Notes: generated by a model from the sequence alone, not told the origin. A DNA stretch of 64,000 nucleotides from Apodospora peruviana (GCA_033439685.1 JAUEDM010000006.1:3658001-3722000); one strand, 5' to 3'. Counted from the first letter of the stretch, positions 8,623 through 21,304 are shown. Numbers and translations are program-made.

Positions 8623-11616
8623 CTACGCCCCACCGGTGCTCTTCCGCATGCTGCCGACTCGGCCGAGACCCAACCACCTCCGCCTCCCAGGCTCGGGTCC
8701 GGCTGGCGCCGGCTGTGCGCCACTTCCCAACGTCGATCCCGGGCCAGCCCTGCCGCTCGTCCGCGGCTTCGTCTGCTGCCCTTCTCCGCCGGGAATATCG
8801 CCAATCGGCGCACCTCCGCTGAGCTGTGGTTCAAGCGGAACACCACCATCGCCATCAACTTCACTTCCCCTACTGGTAAAATAACCACCACCTGACCCTC
8901 CTTTATTCCGTAATATCGGCGGCGGCGTCGCACTCGCCCTCTCATCCTCGACGAGCGAGCTCCTCCTCCCCCACGACGGGATTCCTACCGACATAGCCGA
9001 CATGGTTGCCGGGAGATTATTGAACGTCATCTCCGTCGGCGGGGCGCTCGCCGGCGCAGCTGGTTGCTGCACCGATTCGGCCGAACCTGTCGAGCGACGG
9101 AACAGGCTGTTGAGCACTCTCGATCGGGGCGCCTGGCTCGCGGTTGGGGGGTAATGTCTCTGCTTCGGGAGCGGTTGTGATGGGGGTTCTGGTGCGGGCG
9201 GTGGCGGAAGATGTATCTGCTTGGGTGGAACGGTTGAGGCGCGGCCGATATCTCTCATCTTTTCCACCGGTGTTGGCAGTGGCTGCACAACGTCGGTGCT
9301 ATTGCTGCGTCTCCTCGACCCTTTGCCAGGACTCTTGCTGTTGCACTTCGCGCTCGTCGGCGATGGCCGTGCAGGCGATGGAGGGATGCTATTCGCGCTG
9401 AGAACTGCTGTGGTCGATCCTGTTCTGGCATGGAGGCTGGACCGCCTGTTGGGAGGCGGGGGCGCGTCTCGCGCCCCGTTTGGCGTGCTCACGAGGCCAG
9501 AGCCGAACATGGGCGTGGGCAGCGACCTGCCAAGAGCATCCAAGGTCTCAGCCATTGGCGTCGGCAACCCACTTCTATTGGCGCCCATGTACCCCGATCC
9601 AGCAATGGGACCAAACATGGCACCAGTTGCCCAACCGTTGGTCCCGGTGGGGAAGGAAAACAGATCCGGCGAGATGCGACCATTGTTTTGCCCGAGACCG
9701 GCCTGGGAAGCAGAATTGGATGGGTCAAGTGCATCGACGGCACCAGCACGATTTGGCTTCAAACTCTCTTTCAGCCAGGGGTCAAAGCTTGATGAGAGGG
9801 AATCAGCACCGTCAGCAAGTCCATCATCCGAGCCGTCGCTGTCCCATTCGTCTCTCCGATTTCGCGACACCGTGGATTCGCTAGCGGAGCGCGGTCGACG
9901 AGATTGCGGAATGTTGAAGTGAGGGTCGAGCTTCCCATCTTCGGGCAGTTGCCTGAGGCTGTCAAATGCTGTGGTGGACGGCGGTTGAGCCGCTCGGCCG
10001 GGCATGTCCCGCCCATCAAAAGCAGAAGCTTGCGAGGTTGTTGTCTCGGAGAGGGCCAAGTAACTGCGCTCGTGGACAAGACTCTGATCTCGCGACAAAG
10101 TGTCGTTGGAGTTCTGGTAGCGGCGCAATGTCGAAGTTGAGATGGTATCTGGAGTGGGTGGCAACCCATGCAAGTGTGGCAGTTCTCTGCCAAGCGGTCC
10201 CTGCGTCAGAACCTTTTGTAAGGCTTGTCGCTTCTCCTGTTTTGTCCTCGGCTGCGCATACGTCTGCGATGGCCGTGAACTTGGGCGATCCTTTTCCTGG
10301 TATGAGGTGGCTGGCCGCGAAGCGTTGTTCATGGCCGTGAGCGTCGTCTCTAGCTTTTCCAGCCTCTGGAGAGGTGATCCACCGAGGTCCAGTACGTCAT
10401 TAATGTTCTGGAACGGTCCTAACCCGTTGGCAGTTACGCGCAAGGCTGAGGACTGACGTGGTCTCGTCGGGGTTGCATGGTGCTGTGACGAGGAGTCGAG
10501 CGCCGGCAGACCTCGGTTCTGAGTTGACCCATCATACGACCCCGGGGTGACTTCTGGGGAGGGGGAACCGCCGTGGTGCTTTTGGCCGTAGATGCTCGTA
10601 AAAGAGCTTTCACTCAAAACACTCAGAGTAGGACTGTTAATCCTGTCCGTCTCCGGGGCATCGTCGCCCATTCGAGGCAGGCTGACCACACTTCCACGCA
10701 CCCCGAGGTAAACGTTGCGCAAATTCTCGGTATTCTCGCTGCGCTCCGAAAGAAAACTCGGCATCCGGCTAAGATCTTTCGTGTCGTCCAGCCTGGGAAG
10801 GTCAAGCAGCTTCATCTTTGGGGTGGACATGGGACCAGGCGAGTCGGATCGTGGGTAGTACATCCCAGCTTCCTCCACCTGCCGCACCATCTCGCGCTCG
10901 CGCAACAGCTGTTCGACCCGCGCCTCTAACACCACGATCATAGCGACCGCCTCTTCCACAGCTTTGTCGCGTTTCTCCAACTCCTCGATCAGTTGGTCAT
11001 TGATCTGGTCGGTTTGCGCCTTCTCCGCCTCGAGTTTTTCCAGGCGCTCCTCGATCCCGTTCTGCCTCTCGCGACGGTGGTATAACTCGAGCTTCAGGTC
11101 GAAGTTCTGCTTGTGTAAAGTCGAAAGTGTTTGTTCCATCTCTTTGAGGCCAAGACCCTTCTTCTTGCTAGCAGCTTCCGCGCCGCTACTCGATCCCGGC
11201 CGGCGACCCTCTGCGTTGTCCTTCTTAGTAGGTGAGCTTTGTCCAGGTCGAAGCTCAGCCGACCCGCTCATCCTGTCGTTGCTAGCTCGACTGGACGACC
11301 GCTCGCTCTCCACCCTTCGCTCTCGGTCCAATCTCTCCTGCAGGAAGGTAGACATTAGGGGCATCGACTGCCTTGAATCATCGGAGGCTTCGCGAGAAAG
11401 TTGTGATCGGGGTCGCTCGGTGTTGGGCGTCCGGGCGGACCGCGTGTGTGGGAATCGCTGACTGTGCGCAGAGGGGACCTGCTGCGAGGAAGCCGAGCTG
11501 CTGTTGTTGCTCAGGCGAGTTCTGGTCGAACTGGTGCTGGAACGGGAGGCTGTTCGGGGGAAAGGGGGAGGTCGAGAGCGGTCATTCGACTGACCCTGCG
11601 AAATGTAGCCGTCCAT
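8623..11616 (-). CDS. Centrosomin-motif (Cnn_1N) coiled-coil protein
   Basis: One long exon, 997 residues from the Met at 11616; a further Met 25 codons upstream at 11691 is possible, but its extension is not convincing. The first 150 residues are Ser/Arg-rich and disordered. Residues about 156-245 form a coiled coil that starts LKEMEQTLSTLHKQNFDLKL, which matches the centrosomin N-terminal motif 1 used to recruit gamma-tubulin complexes at microtubule-organising centres (ApsB/Mto1/Pcp1-type fungal proteins carry it). The remaining 750 residues are low complexity, with proline clusters and many Ser-Pro sites, suggesting regulation by proline-directed kinases. Only one short coiled coil is present, unlike the long rods of ApsB or Pcp1, so the exact orthology is unclear. 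The encoded protein is probably cytoplasmic or spindle-pole associated; this is inferred from the motif. Confidence 0.8.
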   Translation of the reverse strand: MDGYISQGQSNDRSRPPPFPRTASRSSTSSTRTRLSNNSSSASSQQVPSAHSQRFPHTRSARTPNTERPRSQLSREASDDSRQSMPLMSTFLQERLDRERRVESERSSSRASNDRMSGSAELRPGQSSPTKKDNAEGRRPGSSSGAEAASKKKGLGLKEMEQTLSTLHKQNFDLKLELYHRRERQNGIEERLEKLEAEKAQTDQINDQLIEELEKRDKAVEEAVAMIVVLEARVEQLLREREMVRQVEEAGMYYPRSDSPGPMSTPKMKLLDLPRLDDTKDLSRMPSFLSERSENTENLRNVYLGVRGSVVSLPRMGDDAPETDRINSPTLSVLSESSFTSIYGQKHHGGSPSPEVTPGSYDGSTQNRGLPALDSSSQHHATPTRPRQSSALRVTANGLGPFQNINDVLDLGGSPLQRLEKLETTLTAMNNASRPATSYQEKDRPSSRPSQTYAQPRTKQEKRQALQKVLTQGPLGRELPHLHGLPPTPDTISTSTLRRYQNSNDTLSRDQSLVHERSYLALSETTTSQASAFDGRDMPGRAAQPPSTTAFDSLRQLPEDGKLDPHFNIPQSRRPRSASESTVSRNRRDEWDSDGSDDGLADGADSLSSSFDPWLKESLKPNRAGAVDALDPSNSASQAGLGQNNGRISPDLFSFPTGTNGWATGAMFGPIAGSGYMGANRSGLPTPMAETLDALGRSLPTPMFGSGLVSTPNGARDAPPPPNRRSSLHARTGSTTAVLSANSIPPSPARPSPTSAKCNSKSPGKGSRRRSNSTDVVQPLPTPVEKMRDIGRASTVPPKQIHLPPPPAPEPPSQPLPKQRHYPPTASQAPRSRVLNSLFRRSTGSAESVQQPAAPASAPPTEMTFNNLPATMSAMSVGIPSWGRRSSLVEDERASATPPPILRNKGGSGGGYFTSRGSEVDGDGGVPLEPQLSGGAPIGDIPGGEGQQTKPRTSGRAGPGSTLGSGAQPAPAGPEPGRRRWLGLGRVGSMRKSTGGA

Positions 11617-14595
11617 GTTGGGGCAGAGGCAACGACGCTCGTGTGTGGGTCCACCATAGAGGTAAGACGAAAGGAGGGAGTCGCCAACCAACAGGCAAGA
11701 CCTCTATCGAAAGAGTTGTGCAAGGTTGCAAGCTGTCGGTAGCCGTTAAAGAGGGTGCACAACAGAGTGAGTGTGAAAGGGATGATGCCTGCAAGGTGAG
11801 CGCAGATCGTCAAGGTCTCGGTCTGGGGTCACCTCAGGCAAGCAGTGCCGGAACGACAGGCCGGCTTGGGGAAGTCAAGGCGCGCTCGGTCTTAACTGGG
11901 CAGGTATTGGAAGGACGATGGTTGCCTTGACCTTGTATTTCCTGTAAGGGGTTGCCGATCTACGGCACATCACAGTTGTCGCGGAGCGGAGTCGGTACCA
12001 CTGAAAATGTGAGATGCGACAGCAGAAGCAAAACGCTACCAATTGCGCTAGTTCTGGTTTCTTGCTCCACGATCTGATGCGTGGTCAAAGGTTTATGGTA
12101 GTTGGCAAGGTCGACGTGAGGAAATTGGTCGGTTTTCTGCCTCGGATGGCACGAGGATTGGCTTTTGGTGGTGTTGTCTGCGCAACGCAAATGATCTGGA
12201 TTTGTGCTTGGATGGCTGGCCAGATCGTCTGAGTTCGAGATCGAACTGGATAGATGTCGGTGTCTCGGAGCAAATGCGAGGGAATGAAGCAATCGCAGCA
12301 CTGATGTAGGTTCAATTTTGTTGATTGGGCAGCACAAGGACCAGCCGCGGCATGCAAATGTGAAGAGCCGATAGTTCTGTGAGAAACAGCAACCACAGAA
12401 AGGAGGGAATGAGAGGCGCTGCAGAATTGTCGAGGTCTCGTTGGAAGAGGACGGGATGCTGACGTTCAGGAGAAAGGAGAAAGAAGGATTTGGGCAAACC
12501 AGCAAAGAACAAAAGCAACAGGGAGAGCAAGGGCAAGGTCCCTGTCGAATTCAATTCAGCTCTCCCCGTTGGTGATGATCCATGTGTGGAGAACGAGCAG
12601 TTCGCTGTTTCCCTGCCAGTCGAAGTGTGCACGGTTCTTGCAGCATTTAAATTACATCGAATTTCAGCACGAGCTAGCCCGAACTCGACCACAATTTTAC
12701 TTGAAGAGCTAGCCCATTAGAATCTTTTTCTGAAGTGTGAAAATGACAGCCTGCGAACTGTGGAGGCATCAATTAAGGCCGCAACACACGTGAGGACGTC
12801 AGTGGACAAGCAGCCCGCCTTATCGACAAGAGAGATCCGCCACTTGCCAATTGAACCAACGAGATCCAATCACTCTTCGCAAGGCAGTTGGGTTGGGTCC
12901 CCGTTAGGCATCCTGACAGCACGTCCCAATGAATTGAGGTCCAAAGTCTACAAGAAACACCAGAGCAACAAACGTCCACCTCCCCAGAAACTGCCCCTCC
13001 AACACGCGTCGCGAATTGAAGAAACTCAGCTGCATGGCGCGCATATTTTTAATGAATTTTTAGTGACAGAAAGTTGGAGGGACGGGCTCCAGGGCCTGCG
13101 ACGGCGGCCTGTCCAGTCGCGGCCTGTGGTTCGTCGCTCGTCGCCCTCCAACAAATTTCCCGACCGGCTCGCGACCGGGGTATGAAGCGGGAGGCCAATC
13201 ATCGGCCTTGTCACCCTTCCCAGCGTTGTGGAAGCAGGGCAAGCCCGGTTCCATCCAGCTGCACGCTTGGTGGGAACCGTCACGGCACCAAAAATAGGGG
13301 TAGCTCGGGCCTCTTGTCGGTTTATGTGAGAACGTTCCGGCACGCTTCCGCGGACGGGACTGAAGGCGACCGACGGGTCAGAACTGAGAAGAAGAAAGCT
13401 CGCACGCCCGCCCAACGGTTGTCTCACGACTGGATCGTTTGTTTCGAAACGTTCAATCGCGGAAACAAGTCATCTGAAAGCATGGTGTTTCAGTGAAGAC
13501 TTTAAGCTGGTTCTCAGCCCAGCCAAAAGGTTCCTCATCGTTGTCGTCACATCGCTCTTCTGTCGGCAATTTCAACGGTCCCCGCAGGTAAGAACGTGAC
13601 GAGCTCTGCCGGGTTGACAGTGCACGCACACTGCTGCCGCCCCTCACGTGTTCATTTTTCTACTTCAACACGAATCACGAAAGTGACAGAGCACGGTACA
13701 TAAAATATGTGATGACCCCAAATCGAATGGAGGGTCACGGACCCGCGACCAAGCGGAAAACTCCCCGACCGACGGGATGCCGCGCGGATGCGGGGCCTGC
13801 CGGGGTCCTTCGGTCTCTGGGACGGGAGCTCTTGACATTTTCAGAAGCGAAGCAACGGGGCGGAAGAGGGAGAGTGCCGACACAACACCACACGAATATG
13901 GACATATTTGACTGGCCGGGCGTCGTGGATGCATCAAGCTGAAGTGATGCAATGCACATTTGGTTGGTGATCATCTCCTGTGGATGCTGCATCTTGCATG
14001 CGAGCTGCACCCCATCTGAATCCTGTGGCCCTTGATTGCTGGGGAGCTGTGATGCTCATGTGGTTTTGCTGCAAGCTGTGGACCAGCCTGGGGAAAGCTC
14101 CACAGAAAGAGGCCACAGTCTTCAGTGTTATTACAACCTCTTTGTATGGCAAAGTTCTATCTCTTTTGCCGTCTTCCACGACAAATTGAAGAACTGGACT
14201 GCTGACGACCTGTTAAGGAAACTCTCCAGCGCAACCAAATTCTGCACGCAAAAGTGGAACGGGACTAACAGCGGCGCATGGCACAAACACATATCTCTTT
14301 AGTTCTGTTCGAGGTCAGGTCGATAACGCCACCACTCCTACTCCGTATAACACATTCATTCCTGCGTGACTGCACAGCTTGTTAAGATTTTGTTAAGAGA
14401 GAGGAGTGGCGTTATTGAAATGATCTCGAACACAGCTAAGGAGATGAATGTCTGGGCTCACTGTTGAACAAATCGAGGCTTTGAGAGTGATATGGATCTC
14501 ACTTCTCCCCCTTCCCGATAAATGATCAAAGACTGTCAACATTCGAGCGTCCAACAGCTTTTCATCCTTTCATACCAATTCATTATCCGGTCACC
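11617..14595. other. Three-kilobase intergenic region, no gene seen
   Basis: Many overlapping frames of 60-180 codons exist on both strands but none shows a domain, a signal sequence or a convincing splice pattern. It should contain the promoter and long 5' leader of the leftward coiled-coil gene, and the terminator side of the leftward SDR gene. A small unusual gene or a non-coding RNA cannot be excluded. Confidence 0.45.
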
Positions 14596-15728
14596 TCAAA
14601 TTGCAACTTCAATTCCCGGCGTCTTCTCACTGACCACCTTCCTCGTGAGCTCCATAAGATTATCTGCCAACTTATCGCTTTGCGCCAACTCACTTCCCTT
14701 CTCCGGTGTCGCAGGCGGGCAGATATACTGGCCTCCCGCCGTCGTCGTGGTCGCGGCGAAGACAGTCGGGATGGCTCCCTCAAAGTTGCTCTTCTTGAAC
14801 GGCTCAAGCAGGGTAGAGACTGCATATCCAGCGATCGGGAATCTTCATCACACCAAATCTCAGTCATCAGTGCCCCGTCGGCTGCAGTTGAGATGTGATG
14901 GATGACTTACGGCTCATGGATATCAGTCTTGCTCTGCTTGGTACTCACAACTCCAGGATGCGTCGCATTCATCAACAAGTTCGGATGTCCCTTCTGCGTG
15001 ACATTCCGATCAAAATACCGAGCGTAAAGGATATTCGCCAGCTTGCTCCTCCCGTACTGCGCGTTCGCCCCAACATCCCTATTAATATCGTCGAGACTAT
15101 CAAACTTGGTGTCCTCGGGCGCTGAATTATGCGACGTGCTCGCCTGGTTACTGATCCGCACGACATTACCCTTCTCGGCGGTCTTTTTTAGGAGTGGCAG
15201 CAGCTGGCTGGTGAGCACGACATGACCGATATGGTTGACCGCCATGTGCCTGTCGACTCCATACGACGTCCGCTCGGGCGTCATGACGCCGCGCCCGCTG
15301 TTGTTCACCAGAATGTCGAGCCGGTCGGTGTCATTCGCAATAGACTCTGCGACGGATTTGATGTGGTTCCAGTCCGACAGGTCGCACTTGATCCAGCGTA
15401 TTCGGGAGGCGACCTCCTCGCCGAGTTCGGAGGCAATGGACTTTTTGGCTCGCTCGGCGACCTCTTCGTTGACGGAGATGAGGTAGAGCTTGGAGATGTT
15501 GTGCTTGAGGAAGGTGTAGGCGACTCCGTAGCCGATGCCGCGCGTGCCGCCGGTTACCACGCCGACCTTGCCTGTTAGATGCGGGCAGTCGTCGAGACTG
15601 AACTGGTTCGTGCCGAGCTTGGAGAGGTTTCCGCCGAAGTTTTGGGCGAGCGTGTTCTGTTCCCGGTCAGTTGTTGCGGTCTAGTCCGATACAGCGAGTG
15701 CAGCGGTACGGACCTTTATCGTCTCCAT
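14596..15728 (-). CDS. Short-chain dehydrogenase/reductase, Bli-4-like
   Basis: Three exons on the minus strand: 15714-15728 (only METIK), 14911-15656 and 14596-14842; introns 57 and 68 bp. The product has 335 residues. The Rossmann fold is plain: TGGTRGIG nucleotide-binding loop, a CDLSDW acidic turn, NNSG (usually NNAG), and YGRSK as the YxxxK catalytic pair with an upstream Ser in RISNQAS. The N-terminal NTLAQNFGG segment and overall layout match the Neurospora bli-4 type of NAD(P)-dependent oxidoreductases; substrate unknown. The third exon restores the family C-terminus (PIAGYAVSTLLEPFKKSNFEG), absent if the frame is read through. The tiny first exon is required to supply the start Met. 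Confidence 0.9.
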
Positions 15729-17131
15729 GCTGGGGATACCGGCAAGCGGTCGTGAAGTTATCGAGAATGCTTGTGTGCTTCTGCTCAATGTGTGCTCATG
15801 CAACTGTGTACGAGTACCAAGGCGAAGGAATGGAACGGTGGTTGGAGGTGGGTATGATTCAGTGATAGAGATTGACAAGCAATTGCTTCCGCGTCTGAAG
15901 GTAAGTCTACTGGCCATGGAGTTCCAAAGTTTTTCGATCAAGAGTCTCCATCACAAAGTAAATTACTGGATGGAGGCCCGGATCTCCTTTATCTACAATA
16001 TGAGATTCCCCATCTCTTCGAAGTGAGATATAATGTGCAGGGGCCTGATCCATGCTGAATTCGATGAGCAGCAGGACCGTCGAGGGCATCGGATGTAAGT
16101 GCGCGGATGATGACGAAAGGCGATCTCCAGTTCGGGATCCGCTCTCCCGATCGCAGTGTGTAAGCGAGCTTTGGCGCGGATCTAGTACTGCAGCCCTAAA
16201 TCCCCTTCCCCGACCCCTACGGCCCGAGATCCATACCGGTAAAGGCTTATCTGACATTAGCTTTTTGAGCTAATTTGACAGACTTTCAACAAACAGATGG
16301 GAATTCCGACACTCTGTTCTCGGTGAACTTGGGCATTTTTTTGGCTGTTCATGAGGACCGTCACAGAGTGCCACCCCGCCTCTAACAGATTCCTTCCTGA
16401 ATGGCTGTAGATCTTGTTAAGGGCGCACGCTCCACTTGTTAGTCTTAACAGTTCTGCAGCAATTGTAAAGGAAAATCAGTTAGAGATGGCCAGAGGGGTT
16501 CTCTAGCTCTGAGTTGTCCTCATGAAACAGCCAAACGAGATGGCGATGGCAACCCTCATTGCCCGGATTCGGACTCGGTGATATGAGAGTGCCGAGTTGC
16601 AAATGCCGTGTGTCTGTCACTTTCCATTGCAGACACTGCCCATAATTATGACAAAGGAGATTTGTGCGACGTGCCGTGCTTTGGCTGACTTGCCGGTACA
16701 CCGTCACTACTCTGGATTGGGTTGAAAAATTGAAATGGCCCAATGGGGGCGGAATGGGAAATCTCAAGCACAGCCTCACAATCCCGTCACCCAACTCACG
16801 CTCTCCTTTCGATAGTCCAACTTGAGTGAGGTGGCCATGCTGCAGGCGAGACTCAAGGTTGACTGATGGGCGTTGTACACGCATTCATGATTTGCAATTA
16901 TCTTCGTTCGCTCCGGAAAGACAGGAAGCCTGGAAAGACAAGAAGTCCGGAAAAACAGAAAATGATGGTTGTGTTTCAACAATAAGCAGCAACAAATCAC
17001 AGTGAGACCAAAGTGCTTCCGTGATGGCACCCTGAACATCAACCACCGCCAACGCTCACGCACTTTGTTTTTTTACGCTCCTCGATATTGCCCCGGTCAG
17101 ACAACGGCAGCGCGCCGCGAGACTCACCCAA
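15729..17131. other. Divergent promoter region between SDR and transporter
   Basis: The leftward SDR and rightward transporter start at its two ends, so both promoters lie here. Frames up to 134 codons are present without any recognisable feature. Confidence 0.5.
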
Positions 17132-19166
17132 ATGTCGAACGACCTTGGTAATGCCGATATTACGCAATGGCGACCGATTCTTACTCTCGTGGTGTTCATC
17201 ATCACCAGTAAGTTGCACGCTCTTCAAGCTGTTTCGCTTTCGAGTACATTTAACTAACACGACCCCTGTGTAGACATAATCGTGATCGCCACCTCGGCCC
17301 ACATTCCCATCTACGTCTACCGACCACTGTTCGACGCCTTCTTCAAACTGTTCGTCATTCTTAGGTTCATCCCGCCCAGACTCGACGGCGACCGAGACAG
17401 TGGGCGCTTTGTACGGCTGAAATTCCCCGTCGACATGCGCACAGTACCCCTGACGAGCGTCCTCTTCCTTCTCTCGGTGTCGGCTATCGGTCAAAAGGAA
17501 GTGCGAGAGGGAACGCTAGGCGCAAACAACATCTCGCCCATCGATATCGTGGTCTTTGCATTTACTATGGGATACATCACCACCTCCATCGCAGCTTCGG
17601 GTTTTATCAGGTGGGCGACCTTCAAAGTCACGCAAGCATATGGCGAAAGTGGACATCGGTTGTTTTTCTTCCTCTATCTCGCCTTCTTTATCATAGGCTG
17701 TGTGTTCGGAAACGACGCTGTTATATACATGGGTGTCGTGTTCGTCTCTTCCCTCAGCCACCTGTCGAGCAATATTGTCCACCCACGGGCATGGATTCAC
17801 ATGCAGTTCGCCATCTCGAACATCTCCTCGGCTATCCTCGTGTCGTCCAACACCACCAACGTTGTAATAGCCCAAGCATTTCAGATCGGATTCGGCGAGT
17901 ACACTGCCAACGTCGTCGTCCCGGTAGTGGTCACGGTGGTTGTACTGTTCCCATACCTATTGTACATTGTTTTTGCAAACGAAAGCCTGATTCCGATTTC
18001 GATCAGGATCCACGAACTTTCCGAAATCCCAGCAAACCCAGAGGTCTCAGAAGACTCAGAGGATCCGGATGATCCCCCTCTGTTGCTCCAGTTCATTGTG
18101 AATCCGTTTCTTGATAAAGGAAGCGCAGCGGTTGGGGTGATCCTCATGGCTTCGACGCTGGTTGTCCTTCTCGCGCTCACTGCGGTGAGCATCGAGGTGC
18201 CGGTTTTCTGGGCTACTTTGCCCGCGGCTTTCATTAAGTTCTGCTGGGATATAGCGCTTGGATGGATCCACCGTCATGAGACGCGTGAGCTCGCCCGGCG
18301 TGGTGAGGACATTCACTGTGTTAGAGCTGCTTGGATGGCTTCTCGACAACAAATCGAGGAGTCGGCAACCATATCGGATGCACTCTCCGTCAGGATAAGG
18401 CAGGGAGCAACTTCCCGTGAAGATTCGGATGCCACACACTCTGTCGTCTGTGAAGACCATCCCCCTGAGACTTCTCCACATAGCTCACCCGTCACAAACC
18501 GGCCCACGATTAAATCACATCTGGAAAGGTTGCTGTATTGGTCAAAAACCACATTTCCGAGTGCTACAGTCGTTGTCAGCCATCTACCCTTCCCCCTCGT
18601 CCCATTCGCACTCCCCATGTTCATCCTCGTCCAGGCTCTGGTATCCACCGGCTGGATCCTGGAGTTTGCGCACGGGTGGGATCAATGGGTGCGGAAAACA
18701 GGAACGGTTGGCGCAATAGCGGGCATGGGTTTCCTCTCTGTGATCCTGTCAAACGTAAGTCATGCCAACCTTGATAGACAAGCTTCCCTCCTTCTGACAA
18801 CAGTTCTATCAGTTCGCAGGCACGAACATCGGCGCAGCCGTGCTTCTTTCCCGCATTCTGCAAGAGTGGGCGCAGATCCACGCGGAGAACGGGATGGCCA
18901 TCAGCAGCCGTACATACTGGGGAACAGTCTACGCTCTGGCAATTGGTGTCAACTACGGCGCCTTTTCCTTATCCTTTGGTGCGTCGCTGGCAGGACAAGC
19001 TTGGCGAGAGGAGCTGGCGAGGAAACACATACATGTCAGACTCGTGGACTTTGCTCGGGTTAACTTCCCTGTGATTGTCGTCGCCATGGTTATCAGTTGT
19101 TCGGTTCTAGTCGGGGAGGTGTACATCGTGAGAGACGACACCCCCTATATCATGCGATCTAGTTGA
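17132..19166 (+). CDS. ArsB/CitMHS-type membrane transporter
   Basis: Three exons: 17132-17207, 17274-18754 and 18804-19166; introns of 66 and 49 bp. The spliced protein is 639 residues with two blocks of membrane segments separated by a hydrophilic loop of roughly 150 residues (acidic SEDSEDPDDP, then an HETRELARRG helix and a Ser-rich stretch). Conserved stretches include the paired motifs NISSAILVSSNTTNVV in the first half and GFLSVILSNFYQFAGTNIG in the second, the latter formed across the last intron. This is the fungal family usually annotated as arsenical-pump/citrate-transporter-like; the true substrate is unknown. The transported ion and direction cannot be read from sequence. The start was chosen at MSNDLGNADITQW because the first intron joins it to a hydrophobic first helix. 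Confidence 0.88.
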
Positions 19167-19767
19167 TGGACCACCCAGCTACAACAAACTATCAGAGTAT
19201 AAATAACAATTATTGACGATTGTATCACTTCGGGATCTACAATCTCCTTCGGTCTAATGCACTGCCTGACAGAGATAAACAAGTATCATCAAAACTGCGC
19301 ACGTTTCGGCGTTCTCAATCGGGCAGCGGCGTGTAAATCATGCTGCAAAGATCTACGAGACCGGGTGACTCACGCCAGATCCGGGGCCGAATCCTGCGAT
19401 GCGGCGTGAAGCTGATTGGTCAATCACCAAACCACGGCCGGCGCAAGGCCGCATTCTCGGCTCCAGAATGTACCTGGGTTACTCGATTCGGATGTCGTAA
19501 GGCCGAAATGATCAGCGTGACGAAGTCCGAGGATTGATTGTGTTACAGCATCACCGACCTCGCCGTCGATGGCACAGAGACCGCCCATTCCAGGCAACAG
19601 AATAATACAACGTCATGAAAGAAATACATCAACAGACGCCAAGAAAAAGTATAAGAATCCCCAATGATGCAACCGTCGAAAGATACTGTCGTGCAGAGCA
19701 TCAGTCAAGCAAGTCTTCTTTCCAAAACACCATCAAATACATCGTCTCATAAACAAGCGCCACGAAT
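19167..19767. other. Intergenic, no gene seen
   Basis: Contains the 3' end of the transporter transcript and the promoter of the rightward SDR. A 65-codon frame at 19340-19537 is not supported by anything else. Confidence 0.5.
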
Positions 19768-20778
19768 ATGAACCCGGTCAACACCAAGCCTTATAGCCTC
19801 CCGCCCGATGCCACCTGGTTGAGTTCGTCTCCCCATATCTATCACTAAGCCTCCAACTAACTAATCCTCGTACAGTAACCGGCTGCTCCTCCGGCATAGG
19901 CAAAGCCATCGCCTCCCTGATCGCCACCAAGGTTTCCTCAGGGCAGCGCCTCATCGCCACAGCCCGCGACCCGTCTTCCCTGTCCTACCTGCCCGACGAT
20001 AACCCCAACATCCTCAAGCTTCGCTTGGACGTGACTTCTCCTAAATCCGTCACCGCTGCCTTTTCCGACGCAGCCAAACATTTTGGCTCCAACTTTCGTC
20101 TTGATGTCATTATCAACAACGCCGGCTACTCACTGTCGGGTGACACCGAGTCCGCCACCGAGGACGAAACGCACAAGGAGACCGAGACCCTGTTTTTTGG
20201 GACAGCCCGCATGACGACCGCTGCTATCGGGGTCATGCGGCAGGCTGCAGGCAGAGGTGGTATCATCTTTAATATCTCCTCGCTTGCTGGTCAGTGCGCG
20301 TTCCCTGGACATGCGTATTACCATGCTGGCAAGTGGGCTGTTGAAGGCTGGACTGAGTCTGTCGCTAAAGAGATGCATCCTGATTGGAATAGTAAGATTC
20401 CCCTAACAGATGGATTATCAGAGTGTGTTAACAGTGAGATTAGTCAATTTCTGCATTGTCGAGCCGAGCGGCGTCAAGACCGAGTTTGAAGGCCACAGCA
20501 AGGCGCACACGAGGCCGCATCCCGCTTACCAGGGAGCCGACATGCCCGCTCGCAGGCTCGAGATGTTTGTCCGCAAGGGCATCGAGATGGGCATGGGCAT
20601 GATGGAGCCTTCTGATATTGCGGATGCGCTGTACAAGATCGCTAGTCGGGGCGAGTGTGTGCCGCTGCGGTTGCCGCTTGGTGCAACGGCGTGGAAGATG
20701 GTCAAGGCTAAGCACGAGGGTGCCTTGGGAGAACTGGAGAAAGTCAAGGGAATTAGTGGTATGGGTCAGGAGCTTTGA
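19768..20778 (+). CDS. Classical short-chain dehydrogenase/reductase
   Basis: Three exons: 19768-19822, 19876-20391 and 20444-20778; introns of 53 and 52 bp; 301 residues. The first junction reconstructs WLITGCSSGIGKAIA, the TGxxxGIG cofactor loop; no other donor in the area keeps the frame. Further motifs are LDVTSPKSV (acidic after beta 4), INNAGYS, and YYHAGKWAVEG as YxxxK, with Ser in NISSLAG. The second junction gives NINFCIVEPSGVKTEF, the segment after the active site. The C-terminal third (DMPARRLEMFVRKGIEMG onward) resembles fungal SDRs that act on small carbonyl metabolites. The substrate is unknown. The gene is not linked in an operon-like way to its neighbours. Confidence 0.88.
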
Positions 20779-21304
20779 ATACCTACCTTAGATGCATGCA
20801 GGTGCGTTGTTGCCACTGATCCCTGGAAACGGTGTTGGCTTAATTCCTTGGAAAGGTTGAGGGTCGGGCATCTATACATCGACTTTATCGCAAGAAAGAA
20901 ATTTTGGATTGTCTGTCCCTAATGCTTGCGTAAATACTCTCTTTTCGGATATCATAACGGCCTTGCATGAAGGACCCGTGTTGCCTGGGCAGTAAATCTC
21001 TCTATAAAGCCGCACCTGTCCAGCATGGGCTTGCGTCACTCTTCCCGATTCTCTTCCTAATTCGATATTATCAAGTTCATCAATCTGAAAGCCATCCCCG
21101 TCCATACACCAACCCCCGAGCATATTGGACAATGTCACTAACACTCTCTTTACAGTAGCCAGTCTGTTGCAATTCAAGACGACGTATTAACGAAATATTG
21201 TAGGATTTACGGGATAGCTCGCCTTGGTTTTCTAATACGCGGCCCATAGTTCCTTAGGCATCCACGCATCCTATAGGGTTCATGCCCAAGATACGGGAAT
21301 ACTT
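20779..21304. other. Intergenic, no gene seen
   Basis: No coding feature recognised. The missing N-terminal part of the NLR pseudogene to the right would be expected here and is not detectable. Confidence 0.4.
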
